A stretch of DNA of 64,000 bases from Thermothielavioides terrestris NRRL 8126 (GCF_000226115.1 NC_016461.1:2046001-2110000), one strand, 5' to 3'; positions 1 through 11,704 are shown, counted from the first letter of the stretch. Notes: generated by a model from the letters alone, not told the origin. Made by a program: numbers and translations.

Positions 1-850
1 GATGGGAATGGGGAGGCTGAGGGAGGGGGAGGGGAAAGGGAAGGGGTGCTGGCATTCTGGCGGTATGAGTTCGCTACGGGGGGGTGATGGCGGCGAGGGC
101 TTGCGGCTGGTCGGTTTGCTTGTTTGCTGTTGGGTTTGCGGTGTGGGAAGCTCAACAACGGATGGGGGTTGACGTGGGGAGTGTGGCAAGGTGCATGTGG
201 GGGACACAGATGGCTGGATGGGGCTGGGAGTCCCATTAGATGGCGGGCTGCATGGAGTAGATGTGAGATGGAATGGTGTTGCTAGAGTCGGAAGCTGGGA
301 CTGCGAACGGAAACAGACGAAGAGACCTTGCTTGGGCGATCGACGGAGACAGTGATAAGCTTGGCGTGATCAAGACGGCGGATTTGACCGAAATAACTAG
401 CAGTTTTGTGATCTCGTTGCAGTGTATGTTGCTTGCTTACGACCCTTGAGAGGGACGAAGCGAACTGAAGAACAGAATTAGATCTCTGTCAGCATTTACC
501 AATCCGGGGGTGATACGGCGACAGATGCAAGCTACTCTTAATAGTTCCGTCTTGGAGAGTCCAATGACGGCGCTAGGTCTCGAGGATACTAATTATACAT
601 TTTCGCCTAGAGAAATTCCTGACGAACTCACCTGACCCAGTCGTGAACATCGTTGGGTCTTTCAAAGCATTAGCAAGTGCTGCCACATGTTTGTTAACTA
701 GGGGTTTAGAGCCCGCTTCGCGGGCTCGTGGGTTTTGTCTGCATTTTTACATCACATGACTTGCTTACTGTTACTACTGGCTACCTGCATTACCTGCGAA
801 CTGCTGGCCCACGGCTTGCCTCCCGGCCTACGGCTCCCACAGTTGCCTAA
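1..850. other. No gene recognised
   Basis: I see no convincing exon on either strand. The first 60 bases are purine-rich (GGGGA-type). Mixed sequence follows, ending in the start of the GC-rich repeat tract. Confidence 0.5.
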
Positions 851-1710
851 GGTACCTACGTTGTGCCTGCGTTATACCCCGGTGCCCGCGGTATGCCCCC
901 GGTGCCCACGGCATGCCCCCGGTGCCCGCGTTGTGGCCGTGGTGCCCGCGTTGTGGCCCCGGTACCTGCGGTATGCCCCTGGTGCCCACGTTGTGCCCCC
1001 GGTGCCTGCGTTGTGGCCCTGGTGCCTGCGTTATGCCCCTGGTGCCCGCGTTGTAGCCGTGGTGCCCGCGTTGTGCCCACGGCATGCCCCCGGTGCCCAC
1101 AGCATGCCCCCGGTGCCCACGGTATGCCCCCGGTGCCCCCCGGTGCCCGCGTTGTGGCCCTGGTGGCCACGGTATGCCTCCAGTGCCTACGTTGTGCCCC
1201 CGGTGCCCACGGTATGCCCCTGGTGCCCGCGGTATGCCCCCGGTGCCCACGGCATGCCCTCGGTGCCTGCGTTGTGGCCCCGGTACCTGCGGTATGCCCC
1301 TAGTGCCCACGTTGTGCCCTCGGTGCCTGCGTTGTGGCCCTGGTGCCTGCGTTATGCCCCTGGTGCCTGCGTTGTGGCCGTGGTGCCCACGTTGTGCCCC
1401 CGGTGCCCACGTTGTGGCCGTGGTGCCCGCGTTGTGCCCCCGGTGCCCACGGTATGCCCCCGGTGCCCCCCGGTGCCCGCGTTGTGCCCCCGGTGCCCAC
1501 GGTATGCCCCCGGTGCCCGCGTTGTGGCCGTGGTGCCCGCGTTGTGGCCCCGGTACCTGCGGTATGCCCCCAGTGCCTACGTTGTGCCCCCGGTGCCCGC
1601 GTTGTAGCCGTGGTGCCCGCGTTGTGCCCCCGGTGCCCGCAGTATGCCCCCGGTGCCTGTGTTCTGGCCCCGGTGCCCGCGTTGTGGCCCCGGTGCCGCC
1701 CGCGGTATGC
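851..1710. repeat. GC-rich minisatellite, 20-bp unit
   Basis: About 40 head-to-tail units of 20 bp, of the type GGTGCCCACGGTATGCCCCC. Each unit has a fairly constant half (GGTGCCCRCG) and a variable half (GTATGCCCCC, TTGTGGCCGT, TTGTGCCCCC, GCATGCCCCC). Variants alternate in blocks, as expected from unequal exchange. Long open frames rich in Pro, Cys, Arg and Val run through it on both strands. The unit is not a multiple of three, so every frame is simply cycled, and I regard those frames as artefacts. Positions 1711–1870 carry a second, degenerate repeat built on TACGGCTCCC and TACGGCTGGCCC. Confidence 0.9.
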
Positions 1711-2052
1711 CCTGCGTACGGCTGGCCCGGGTGCCCACCTGGCCGCGGCTCCCCCAGATGCCCACCTACGTACGGCTCCCACAGTTCCGTACGGCTCCCC
1801 CAGATGCCTACCTGCCTACGGCTGGCCCAGTTGCCTAGGCACCTATGTACGGCTCCCTCGGTTTCATGGTGCGGGCGCGTAGCCCACGATGCAGGCGCGT
1901 AGAGAAAAAGAGGAAAAAGGAAAACAAAACAACGGGGAAAGGAAATGACGATTTAGCCGTAAGCCAATGGAAGGGGAAAGAAAAATCGCTAACAGTCATA
2001 TACCCTGCACCTGTTATTTGTTAACGGCCTAGTAGGTGGAGTATAATAACAA

Positions 2053-2463
2053 TTAGTTAAGGAAGACCCCTGTTTTGTAGCCAAAAGGACCATCGCAGTA
2101 ACCGGAAAAATCTGGGCAGTTGTGTAGTATATATATTAGAAACCCAGTGCTCAAGCTCTGCCAATTCCGGTGATTCGAGGTGTTGGCCAATAGGTACAGC
2201 TTTCTTCTTCTTCTCTCTGGGATCTGATAGGTTAGAGAACACATGACCTCCGTCATTGGCTCGCGTTGAGATTGATTATTCCGTACTGAGATTTCGCTCC
2301 CCACGGTCACCCGCTCCAAGTTCGGGTTGGCCGTGAGAAGGTAACAAGTGTCAACAACAGCAGCCAAGTCGGTCGGATGAATTCCCGTTCTGGGGAAACC
2401 GAGCGTTGAGTCGTCATCATCAGCAGATGACAACCAGGATATGACAACCTCACCATTCGCCAT
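2053..2463 (-). CDS. Possible hypothetical protein
   Basis: An open frame starts at the ATG at 2463–2461 (N-terminus MANGEVVISW) and runs to a stop near 2053, about 136 codons. The first 80 residues have ordinary composition. The last part reads like non-coding sequence, so an intron or an earlier end is possible. I recognise no domain, signal peptide or membrane segment. It lies next to a minisatellite in a gene-poor stretch with no supporting neighbour. It could easily be chance. Confidence 0.2.
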   Translation of the reverse strand: MANGEVVISWLSSADDDDSTLGFPRTGIHPTDLAAVVDTCYLLTANPNLERVTVGSEISVRNNQSQREPMTEVMCSLTYQIPERRRRKLYLLANTSNHRNWQSLSTGFLIYILHNCPDFSGYCDGPFGYKTGVFLN

Positions 2464-5400
2464 GGCAGAGACCCCCCGGTCGAGTCTCCGTGACGAGGCG
2501 GTTGTGGCGCACCCGGTCAACGCACCTTCGCCTGCCAGCCGAGAAGTGCGGGGTGAGTGAGGCGGCACGGCAGGCAATGGCACCGGCGGTGAAGCATTGA
2601 TTATTCCCTGGGCAAACCTGGAAGTGTATGGAGGGTTGGGGTCGAGAAGTGAATATCCCGCGCTGCCTCACGGCCGAATTTGCCTTTCCAACACGTAGCG
2701 GCCCAAACCTAGCAACTCGCGGCCTGGAGATCAGCTTGAAGAAACCCGGGAGACCAGGTTGAAGAAACCACGCACTGCTCGCCAAGCAACCAGGTAGAGA
2801 GATATTGGAAGTAGTTAGAGTAATCCGTACGTTAGCTTTGCCGAACCACCGAGCAATCGCCGCAGTCAGGGCCTTGGCATCAGGGAACAGTGAACTGGGT
2901 TGATGCCCTGTTCACATCCACCGCGGGGTCTTGGCCATGATATGGAGGCCTTCGCGAGAAAAAAAAAGAGCAAGTCTGGACAAGCAGCGTGATGGATAAA
3001 AATAGCCCGGTTCAATCGGGTGATGTGATGCGTTGCGCTTGTGCAGGGTGATAACGGTTCCAAGGCCAGCCATGAAGACCGGAGTCGGCTCGCTTGAGAA
3101 GTGGTGCAGGCTGGAAACCCTATTGGGCAAGAGGGACGCCAGCCGTCCGTTCTGATTGGCTCGGCCATTTTGCTCCCGCGAAGAGAGGCCAATCGCGGAC
3201 CCAACCGCTGTTTCTGTGCTCGATCAACATTGCATCGCGGCCAGCAAGGAGTCGATGTGCATATGCAAGCAACGGCGGAGGCTGGGGACGGGCCGGCTAT
3301 GTATGTATACAAAAATGCTCAGCACCTGCTCCTTTGCGGGAGGGTGGTCATGTTAGCTGAATTCGAATTCCTGACACCTAAGCCGCTAACGAACCGGCGG
3401 CCGGTGCCGAGACCAAAGCAATCGGCTGTCGCGGTCTCGAGTCGTCAGAATATCAGAATATCGATTGCGCAGAGCCTCACCACGTGGAGAGATCTCAACG
3501 TTCCGATGACCGCAGATTAACTACACAGTAACACGGAGCCTGACCAAAAAGGATGAACGGCGTCGCCTCAGTCTGCGCCGCCGGAAACGATGGCGGCCGG
3601 CCGACAATGCCACCATCCAATTGACATCCGAATTGTCGGGCGAGCGAGTCGCATACTCGATTCTTTGAAGCGGGCGGCCAGCGGTTACAGCCCGGTCAGT
3701 TACTGTGGGTCGCTGTCTGATGGGGCTCATTGGCCAAGCCTTCTCAAACAGCTCGTGCCTCAGCAGATCCGGAGCCGGTCTCAGACTTCAGACGAGGGGA
3801 GCTATGGGCTTGCCGCCGTCTGAAGCTGCGACGTTTCTTCCATGCTAGGGGCAGCAGATTTTTTGATGCATCATGAGAGTTTTGCGCATAACGAAACGGT
3901 CAGTGAGTTCCAGTACTATCGACTGTCGAGTTAATGGTGCACGATTGGGAATTTTTAGGTACGGACGGGTCTTCGGACTGCTTCTGCCTCGCAGTCATCG
4001 CGTGCAGTGGCCGGCAGTAGCGATGCCGATAGTGCTGTTCTTGTCGCCCAATGTGGTGAGTCGGGACGTATGTATTTGGGGCGCTGGTGGACTCAAGCTT
4101 TAGCCTTGTCACTTCACGCTGGTGCCGAAGCGCAAGGGGTGACAGGTCGATGCACGTTCTTGGCTGGGAGGCAGCAGGAGGGGCCCTGCAATGGGACCCC
4201 GGCTCCTGATGCACAGGGGAAGTGGCTTGAAACCTGATTGGTTGGAGGCGGCCTGTAGCCGCCCTCGGCACACCCAATCACACCATACAATCGCATCTCA
4301 GCACACCTTTCCCCGTCCTCCTCGCAACACCTCGCAGGGCAATCACAAGGCAAGTCGACCACACCCGCCGTGCTCTTCACCAGCACCCAAGCGAGCGCTG
4401 TACCAGCCACGATGGGGGGACCACCTGATTGGTAATGGCTCACGTCACGCCCGCCAGTCCCCAGTCGTCATTTTTGAGGTTTCTCTGCTCTGCCCTCAGG
4501 AAGAACGACGGACTCGTTCAGGAAGCAGAAATGTCGGTCGGAAGCATGAGAGCAGAGCGCCGCGGACGACGTGCGGGGGTGATGCAAGCTTGCGGCAGCT
4601 CGCATGGCATCGCGCCCGCAGCCTGGGCAGCGGCCAAGCTCGCTCGCCCTAACTAAATGACGGACCGTCCAGACAGACAGCCAGATCGGGTCCGGGTTCT
4701 GCCCAGCGCTGCTCTGCTGCCCAGCGACGGCAGCTGCTGAGGCGTGCGGTGAGCGGGGCGGTGGGGTCTAAAGGTGCCCTGGCTGCTCCTCTGTTTTGCG
4801 AACCGCCCCCTGCCCCCCAGGCGGCATCCCGCCATCGATGCAGTCGGTCGTGCGGGGACTGGCTGCCGGTTGCTTGCGCGGAGGCGCCCAGGCGGTCTCG
4901 GCCGTGGCTGGTTCTGCTCATGAGACAGCACATGGTTCTGTCCTGTCCCAATCCTTCTGCTTTTCTCTTCCTCTGCTGATGAAGCTCGGTTTTCCCTCCG
5001 TTTTTTTCCCTCCCCCAAATAAGGTTGCGTCGTTGCCGTTTTCTGGCTCCACCCCCCCTTGCGCTTGGGGTGTGAGGGAAAGTTCCACAAAAGCAGCTCC
5101 ACTCTTGACTTACACGCCCGTCGCATGGTACCCCCTTCGGGACCAGGCCAGGTCTCTCGCCGAACTGCCAGGCACCGCAGCCGGTCTGGCCTGCAACATA
5201 CCCTGTCGCTTCTTAAACACGCAGGGTCCCGGAAGTCTGGCGATCAAGCAGCCGCCTCCGATCCGTCCACACATTACATACAGGCCCAAACGCCCCATTC
5301 TGCCTCAAACCTCCCCCTTGGGACAGGGACGAGCTCGTCTGATCTCCATCGCGATTCAATGCGAGGACCACCCCGCTACTGACCCGGCGACACATCGCTC

Positions 5401-6180
5401 CACCGCCAAAGAACCTCATCTGATCCCGTCTGATTCAGGCCCCAGTCAGCCTCGGTCTCTGGCAGCCCAAGGGCCGCTTAGCCCTCGATCCGGAACATCT
5501 GGCCCATTGAATAGCTGGGATCCCCGTCAATGCTCGCTCGGATGCCTGCCGTGGAGATAGATCAGATAACCCGAACTTGGATATCGCGCGAACACCTTCT
5601 AGTATCATACCTGACACGCGAGACACCATCGACCCACCGGCCACTCATCTGATACACGAGCCTCCGGGTCCCGGTACAAGCCCTTCAGGGCGAGTGCCGT
5701 ACTCCCGTCCGCCGTTTGGGGTTGTCTCCCCCGGCCGAGCGCGAGGGACCCGATATCAACCTAGCACCGCCCCGCCGGCCGTGGGCATCTCGGCATTCCT
5801 CCGCCTCCTTTTGCTTCGTCTCTCTTTCTTCGCCGCCGCTGGTCGATAGCCTTCTTTCAGATCGACGATTTTGTTTCCTTTCCTTTTCCTGGATCCCGGT
5901 CCAGTCCAACTCGCAGGTCCGGCACCTCGCCTTCCTTTCTTTCGGCCTTTACGCTGTACGGAGTATTGTTGTTTAGTCTCGGCACTTCCGCTTCGTCTCT
6001 CGGCTCCTCGATATCGTTTTGGTTAAAAGGGGATCCGGTGTTTAATAATCTTGGGAGCGACGAAAAGCGTCAGCGGTTTCTGTGGAACACGGCAAGGAGA
6101 CAGGGACTAGTGGGCAACCTTGGGTCACCCGGGGGATCATTGAAGACGGCGGGATTCGGCCGCCCTTCTGGCTTGGAATC
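2464..6180. other. Long stretch without a recognised gene
   Basis: Many short open frames exist, but none has a recognisable domain, consistent codon bias or plausible splice pattern. The last 400 bases (about 5780–5960) are pyrimidine-rich (CCTCCTTTTGCTTCGTCTCT and similar). This fits the promoter and 5' leader of the membrane protein gene that starts at 6181. A perfect TACGGAGTA motif lies at 5957–5965. Confidence 0.5.
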
Positions 6181-6740
6181 ATGGGAAGGTTGATCAAGAA
6201 TCACTGGGCGAGGCTCATCGTCCTCTCGGCAGCAGCCTGTAGGTATCCGGTGTTGGGATGGTTGCGAGCCATGTGTCGCTGTGCGATTGCTAACACGAGT
6301 TCGCAGATCAAGTAGCTGCCGCACTTGAAGGGTACTTTTGGCCCAAGGTATTCTGGGACTTCACCACCAAGACGCTGGATCCCGCGGTTAAACCGATACC
6401 GATTCTCCAGACCATCAACCTCGTCTTCGGCATTATCCTGCTCGCATGGGAGTGGCCGCTGAGCTTCCTTGCCGGATCCAGCTTCCACCGCAGTCTCGAG
6501 GCCCGCCTCGCGGTCCTACCCCTCACGGCCCTCGCCGCGGCGCTGTTGTATCAGGGAACAAATGCCGCCATCTACCAGCTCATCGGGATGGGCGTCTACT
6601 TTTGGGCGTACAGCGAAGGAGAGGTACGTTTCGGTCCGAAGTGCCGAGCTGGAAGTCCTCGCTGACTTGGTCAAACACAGATGATCTGCGCGAAGCCCTG
6701 GACTCTGCCGCAACGGGCGCCGCGAGGCCCGCGTGTCTAG
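6181..6740 (+). CDS. Small multi-pass membrane protein, uncharacterised fungal family
   Basis: Three exons: 6181–6238, 6307–6623 and 6681–6740. Both introns are GT–AG (68 and 57 nt) and phases match, giving 144 residues. The start MGRLIKNHWARLIVL is a basic N-terminus running into a hydrophobic segment. Further hydrophobic stretches (LVFGIILLAWEWPLSFLAG, VLPLTALAAALLYQ, IYQLIGMGVYFWAYSEGE) suggest three or four membrane passes. Between them is EGYFWPKVFWDFTTKTLDP. This architecture is typical of a small conserved family of unknown function in ascomycetes (I believe Pfam DUF7727; the number should be checked). The basic tail after the last segment is probably cytosolic. No function can be inferred. 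Confidence 0.8.
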
Positions 6741-7694
6741 AGCACGGCTGCATGATACATGAGCAAACAACAGTGTCTGTCTATATCTTCATGCTGTGAA
6801 TACTCGCCGCTGCCAGAACCTCCGGCTTTCCTCTCTCACGACCTCGCCGTGCCATCTCGACGAACCCGACCCGGCCCTGTCCCCGGTCCTTTTGGGACGA
6901 TACCAACGCATCATGCACCGACAGGACCGAAGGCAATGGGATCTTGAACGGCTCAGACTATCGCAGGAGGTTGGACATGGACTCGAGTGAGACGAGGCGA
7001 AAGCGCAAATCGTACATAGTGCATCAACAACCGGGCAACGCCCGGTGGGGTCAGAAATGGTTTATATCTTCTTATTTCTTCTCATATACCCTGCGATTTG
7101 GTTTCAATTTCAGCATGTCATCTCTCCCACTCCCTGCACGGGCGGGATGTGAGAATCCTTGGCTAGCATGGCGAGCATGGCGTTGCGTGTATCATTTGAG
7201 AACGGTGGCGGAAGATGGGTGACGAGCAGGGGAGTCAGGAGAACCAGCAGTTGTACGTTGGCATGGGCACGGGGATTCGCAGAGGACACATCTCAGGGAT
7301 GGTGAGTGACGTCCAGCTCTGATGAGCCGCTTGCTCTCGGGATGGAAGGACAGGGAGTGTTGGTGCTATTTGGCTCAGCCAGCAGCACCCATCACCAGCA
7401 AGCTTTCCCGCTTGCGAATAATAGAAAAGCATTGAAGATGACCAACCGGTGCTTTCCTCGCTCCTGGCTGTGGCTCTCCGTTTACTAAGCCGATGGTTAC
7501 CTCCCGCGTAGGAGCCTGCACACAGCCATGATCGGCCCGGCGTTGAAACCCCCATGAAACAATTCCTGTGCTGGCTGGAACCTGCCATACCGCCCCTGGA
7601 GATCTCTCTCCAGCGCGCCCAGACTCGAGAACCTTGAACGGATCAGAGTCAATAACAGCATTGCAACCTGCACGCTGCATGGACGATCCTTCTT

Positions 7695-7695
<1 letters not shown>
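6741..7695. other. Non-coding, downstream of the membrane protein gene
   Basis: Nothing recognisable as a gene. It probably holds the 3' UTR of the gene ending at 6740 and leads into the poly-A tract. Confidence 0.5.

Positions 7696-7778
<83 letters not shown>
7696..7778. repeat. Uninterrupted run of 83 A
   Basis: Eighty-three consecutive A residues, preceded by GATCCTTCTTC and followed by CCTGCCCAACC. The Lys/Phe frames across it are artefacts. Such a tract can be a retroposition tail or expanded slippage; it may also be an assembly or polishing artefact. Confidence 0.95.
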
Positions 7779-7782
<4 letters not shown>

Positions 7783-9166
7783 CCCAACCGATCACCGGGT
7801 GAACCCGCCTCGAGGAGGAAAGAGGAAGAAGAAGAGGAAGATGAACAGAAGGTGCAGGCGAAGCAGATCCTCCCCGTGTCACGACATCGCCTAACACCCA
7901 ACGCCCAATGTTCCCCCACCGACAACGGCAACGCCAATTAACACCTCGTCTCGCCCCAGCACTGTTAGCATCCGGCGGCTATTCTGTCCGTCCGTCATTG
8001 TCTCAGCGCCTCTCTTCCGAACGACTCCCGAGCACGCTGCTTTCCCTTCCCCCTCCTCCCCCCTCCACACTCCCCCGGGCCGCCCCGGACGGCCGGGGGC
8101 GCTTAGGCGCTTGGGCGCTTCGGCTGTGGAACGGGGTGTAACACGGAGTGTAACGTCAGCGTTAACGGTGGGCAAGGATGGGGCGGACCGGGGGAGCGGG
8201 GGCGGTTGAAGATTGAGGCTTGAGGCTTGGGGCCGAGCGGATCGAATTGGATGCAGGGCGGGAAGAGAAAAGCCACGGGCGATCGACCGATCGATCGATC
8301 ACGGTTGAAGCTTGTGCTGCTTTTTCATCTCTCTTCTTGGCTCGTTATTTTGGAGATGTTTTCCTTCTGCAGTGGTTTGTCCTTTGGTCTTTTTTTTCGA
8401 TGTTCGTTTTTTACTCCGTTTCTCCGAGACACTCGGGATTGGGACTGTTGTTGCTCGTAAATTATTCATCATGTCGTACCCGGGCGTTAGACCAAGTGGC
8501 GTTGTGGCACGAACACACGAGCACAAAAAGAGACGGAGACGCCGGTGCTCTGTAGTACAAGGACAACCCTACCTAGGTAAGCATATCGTTTCGGAGGTTC
8601 TGTAACTTTGCGAAACTAAGGTCGCCAGATAGGACAAGACCGGATATCAAGTAGGTATGTGACTGCTTTGATGTCATGATGGAATGTCCCGTGGCAAGGA
8701 AGAAGGCTGACCGTCGTGGACGCCCTGGACAGACTCATGGGCCGCTACCTCATGAGGTGGCGATCTACTTGCATGCAACCAGGTCGGCCAGGCCCGCCTA
8801 AGAGGCAGGCATGGGTGTTGACCGTCTGCGAGACGACGTTGAGCGGGCACCCGATGTGCCGTGTTGCTCCCTGGAACCGGCTAGGCCACAGCAGGTGTAC
8901 GAGTATTGTCGACGGCCACGGAAGTTGAACGTTTAGCGACCGCCCGCAGGTTAGTATCCAAGCCCGGATCCGTTATGGTAACAACAGCAACATGAACTTC
9001 CTGTAGGCTGTCGCCAGAGCAACATCCCTCAACAGGCCGGGTCCTACTAATCAAACCACCCCGTGCCCAGTGCTCACTACTGCAACGGGGATTCCGTGTC
9101 CGTGGAACCACACAACATATACGGGGTCTTGACGCCCCGTAAGAGGCGAACCCGTCGGAAACGTGG

Positions 9167-9169
<3 letters not shown>
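7779..9169. other. Non-coding stretch between the A and T tracts
   Basis: No gene recognised. It contains overlapping GATC/CGAT repeats near 8281–8299 and several T-rich stretches (8330–8430). It lies between two complementary homopolymers, A83 on the left and T61 on the right. Confidence 0.5.

Positions 9170-9230
<61 letters not shown>
9170..9230. repeat. Uninterrupted run of 61 T
   Basis: Sixty-one consecutive T residues between ACGTGGGCC and GTCGTCAAGG. Read on the minus strand this is a poly-A run. It lies about 400 bp beyond the 3' end of the broken minus-strand dynamin-like sequence. Confidence 0.95.
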
Positions 9231-9231
<1 letters not shown>

Positions 9232-9562
9232 TCGTCAAGGCGGATCTGCGGGATCCTAGGTAAGAGGCGGCCATCCCAACGAGCATTCTAAGCCACATAC
9301 TGAGTTCCGGTAGGTGCGAAACTGGGCCTCACGCAAACTGAATGGGTCGAGAGCGAGGACTGGCCAGCCGGTTTCAAACCGAGCTTTGAATCTGATTTTT
9401 CATGAGATGTTGGGGTGTTGGGCTTAGCGGACTGCAAGGGGCATCACGCAGCCATACTTAATCTTAGGATCCTGTCTCCGAGATGCGTTCGCGGCTGGCA
9501 TCATACAGGTACTATACATCTCAGCGACCTGTCATATCAAGTTTTATTCTTTCTCCGAATTT

Positions 9563-9587
9563 TATATATATATATATATATATATAT
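9563..9587. repeat. (TA)n microsatellite
   Basis: About 25 bp of alternating T and A, at the edge of the dynamin-like relic. It produces the IYIYIY reading in overlapping frames. Confidence 0.9.
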
Positions 9588-9633
9588 CTTCGGTGGTCCT
9601 CGCATTTCCGAAGGCGCTCAGACAGGATTTCAC

Positions 9634-10376
9634 CTACCCGATTCGGGCCTCGTCCTCTGAGATGAGATCGTGCAGGGCGTTTTGCATGTGTCTTCGAAGA
9701 CATCTCGAAGGGTTGCTTTGAGGGCGCCAATGCCCTATTGGCGGTGCTCCACGTTCTGCCACTCTGGGTTGTTGGCGAAAAGGTCTTTCTACAGCTTGTC
9801 CCTCTGCTCCAGGGGTTCGCAAGCTCGCTGTTCTTGGCTGTGAGTCTTCGTGCACATGCCAACGATTGATATAGAGATCGGCCAACTTGAGTCTTGCGCT
9901 CAGCAGGTCCTTGCTCTCGCGGACGGACAAGGCTTGGTCTGGACGCGTCAAGACGACCACGACTTGGGTGACGAGCTCGGGATTCTCCTTGGCAAGGTTC
10001 CGAACGACGGCCGGACCGGCAAAGTTGTGGAAGTTCATTCTCGCGCTCACCACGAGCAGAACGAGGTTCCTCTTCGATTTGATGTGCTCTTGGACAAGTG
10101 ACAGTACCGTCTGTCTGCCTTGTTTCTCCTGCTCGTTGCTCTCGGATTGAAACAAGCCGGGCAGGTCCAACAGATCCACCAACGGCAGATCCGCCCATGC
10201 TTCTCCACAATCAGGACGTCGTCGGCAAAGTGCTTCCTGTAGTCGCCCCTCTGAAAGGCGGTAGCATAGGTGCCCCTGGCGACGAAGGCATGCCAAGTGA
10301 CGGGCTTCCTCCTCTCAGGACCTACTCTGGTCCAACTTGGACTGCACATTCTTCCTTCGTCGGAAACGCGCTCCAT
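9634..10376 (-). pseudogene. Broken dynamin-like GTPase fragment
   Basis: On the minus strand, a 220-codon open stretch contains LVDLLDLPGLFQSES, which fits the DxPG (G3) switch motif of dynamin-family GTPases. It is followed by LVLLVVSARMNFHN and VVVVLTRPDQALSVRES; TRPD fits the T/N-K-x-D (G4) motif, and this order and spacing match the dynamin GTPase domain. The flanking parts continue in other frames: upstream EKHG-type residues in one, and downstream NNPEW and RRQYGALAL-like residues in another. So there are at least two frameshifts. The P-loop (G1), middle and effector domains are absent. I infer a non-functional relic of the large fungal dynamin-like family. It lies in a decayed, homopolymer-rich stretch beside a retrotransposon. 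Confidence 0.65.
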
Positions 10377-11487
10377 TCCTCAATCATGCAACCCTTTTTG
10401 CACCATAACCCAACAAACGAGGACACCTCAACTCGAGTCTCAACTCGAGTTCACAGCCGACCCAGCGGCAGAGGGTCTCTCCACGTCGCCCCTTGGAGTG
10501 AACAAGATGGCTCATTGACTGTCGTTGGAACCAGCCCAACTGAAGAGGCCAGCCTGTCTGTTGCTGCCACTGCGCAGACGGGCTTTGGGGCAGTGCAGGT
10601 TGTCTCTGGCCCGAATCCGCAAGAGTTCGAGGTGCCATAAAAAAAAAAAAAAAAAAAAAAAAAAGCTCTACACTGCGGAAAATCACACGATCACACGGCA
10701 AAAGAGGTATCGTTTTGAGATGTGGACGCTCCACGGCCGTTTACCATCAGCCAAGGCTCCACGCACTCGGCCGAGAGTTGCTATCTTGATTAACAACCAT
10801 GAATGTACATGTGCCTGAACGGGGGATAGGTTAGTGCGAATATCGGATATACGATTGTAGACGGCAAGATCCATCACCATCTTAAGCAGAACAAGCCGAC
10901 GAGAACACCAGCTCGAAGGTGCGCGTTCGATCGGCAAAGTCTGCGGATCTCCCTTTTGACACTGCCCAAAGGCAAAGAGTTCAACCAGGGAAAGCAGCGG
11001 ACTGCCGCGATTCTAACTCAGGCTGACGGATCCTCAGCTGGGATGACAGAGTTCCGTGATCCTAAGAGCAACCAGAACACGCGGTGGCGCCGGAAGCGGC
11101 AGGCCGAGAACAAGTTGGCCGTCTCGTCACTCACGGCCACGGCGCGAATCGAGGATGCCACTCCCATGGAAGTCGGCGGTGTCTCCTCCTACCCTCGCCG
11201 CAGGCGTAGGAAGAGGGGAAGGTGTCCCGCCGAGGTAAAGGAAACGGACCCAAACAATGACCGTATCTGGAACAGCTGGACGGGTCGGCACTGTGCGGAG
11301 AGCTTCCCGTCGCGCAACGCTCTCTTCCAGTTGCGACATCTCAAGGCTCAGTGCCCACGGAAGCATCCGTGGTCTGAGGGTTAGCGAGCTGGAGAATAGA
11401 GGCAATTTTTACTTTGGATACTACATTTTCGTGCTATCCATGCTCTTGGATCGAGGTGTTAGGCAGGCAGTCTATGATAGTGAATGT
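10377..11487. other. Decayed intergenic sequence left of the retrotransposon
   Basis: Holds a 26-A run at 10639–10664, a 12-bp duplication (CTCAACTCGAGT twice near 10430–10453) and the possible element relic at 11029–11384. No intact gene is seen. The sequence just before 11488 is the insertion target of the copia element. Confidence 0.5.
11029..11384 (+). pseudogene. Possible transposon protein remnant with a C2H2-like motif
   Basis: An open frame of over 100 codons reads RKRQAENKLAVSSLTATARI, then a very basic stretch (YPRRRRRKRGR), then CAESFPSRNALFQLRHLKAQ. The last part resembles the C-x-x-SFPSR-N-x-L-x-x-H motif often found near the ends of fungal retroelement polyproteins. There is no full zinc finger, since the first Cys pair is incomplete, and no neighbouring domain. 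I treat it as a relic; it could be coincidence. Confidence 0.3.
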
Positions 11488-11694
11488 TGTTGGAACCGCT
11501 GCGCAGGCTCAGGAAGATGAAGCTATCACGATGCAAGCAATGTACACAACTGGGATCAATCGTGGTGTTGAAGATGTTCATTCTGAGAGTTCTCCTGATC
11601 AGGAGCCCAGTCTTGGGCGGCAGTTGGGCATCAGGCCAGTGGATCCTAATCTCAGTGGGCCGGCCCACTACCCTAGGCTAGGCTAGTTCTGACA
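11488..11694 (-). repeat. Left LTR of the copia element (3' LTR in element sense)
   Basis: 207 bp, TG…CA ends. It is largely unmutated at its outer (left) side. Only the last 40 bases next to the interior show C-to-T or G-to-A changes against the other copy (for example CTAGGCTAGGCTAG against CCGGGCTGGGCTGG). Confidence 0.95.
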
Positions 11695-11704
11695 CACCCC
11701 CCTA
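11695..11704 (-). other. Polypurine tract of the copia element
   Basis: On the element's sense strand it reads TAGGGGGGTG and directly abuts the LTR, as expected for the plus-strand primer. It fixes the element's orientation as minus. Confidence 0.75.

Noticed and set aside
735..1902. Long Pro/Cys/Arg-rich open frames on both strands
   Set aside because: They arise from a stop-free 20-bp GC-rich repeat whose length is not a multiple of three; all frames are equally open.
7568..7937. Poly-Lys and poly-Phe frames
   Set aside because: They are translations of the A83 tract.
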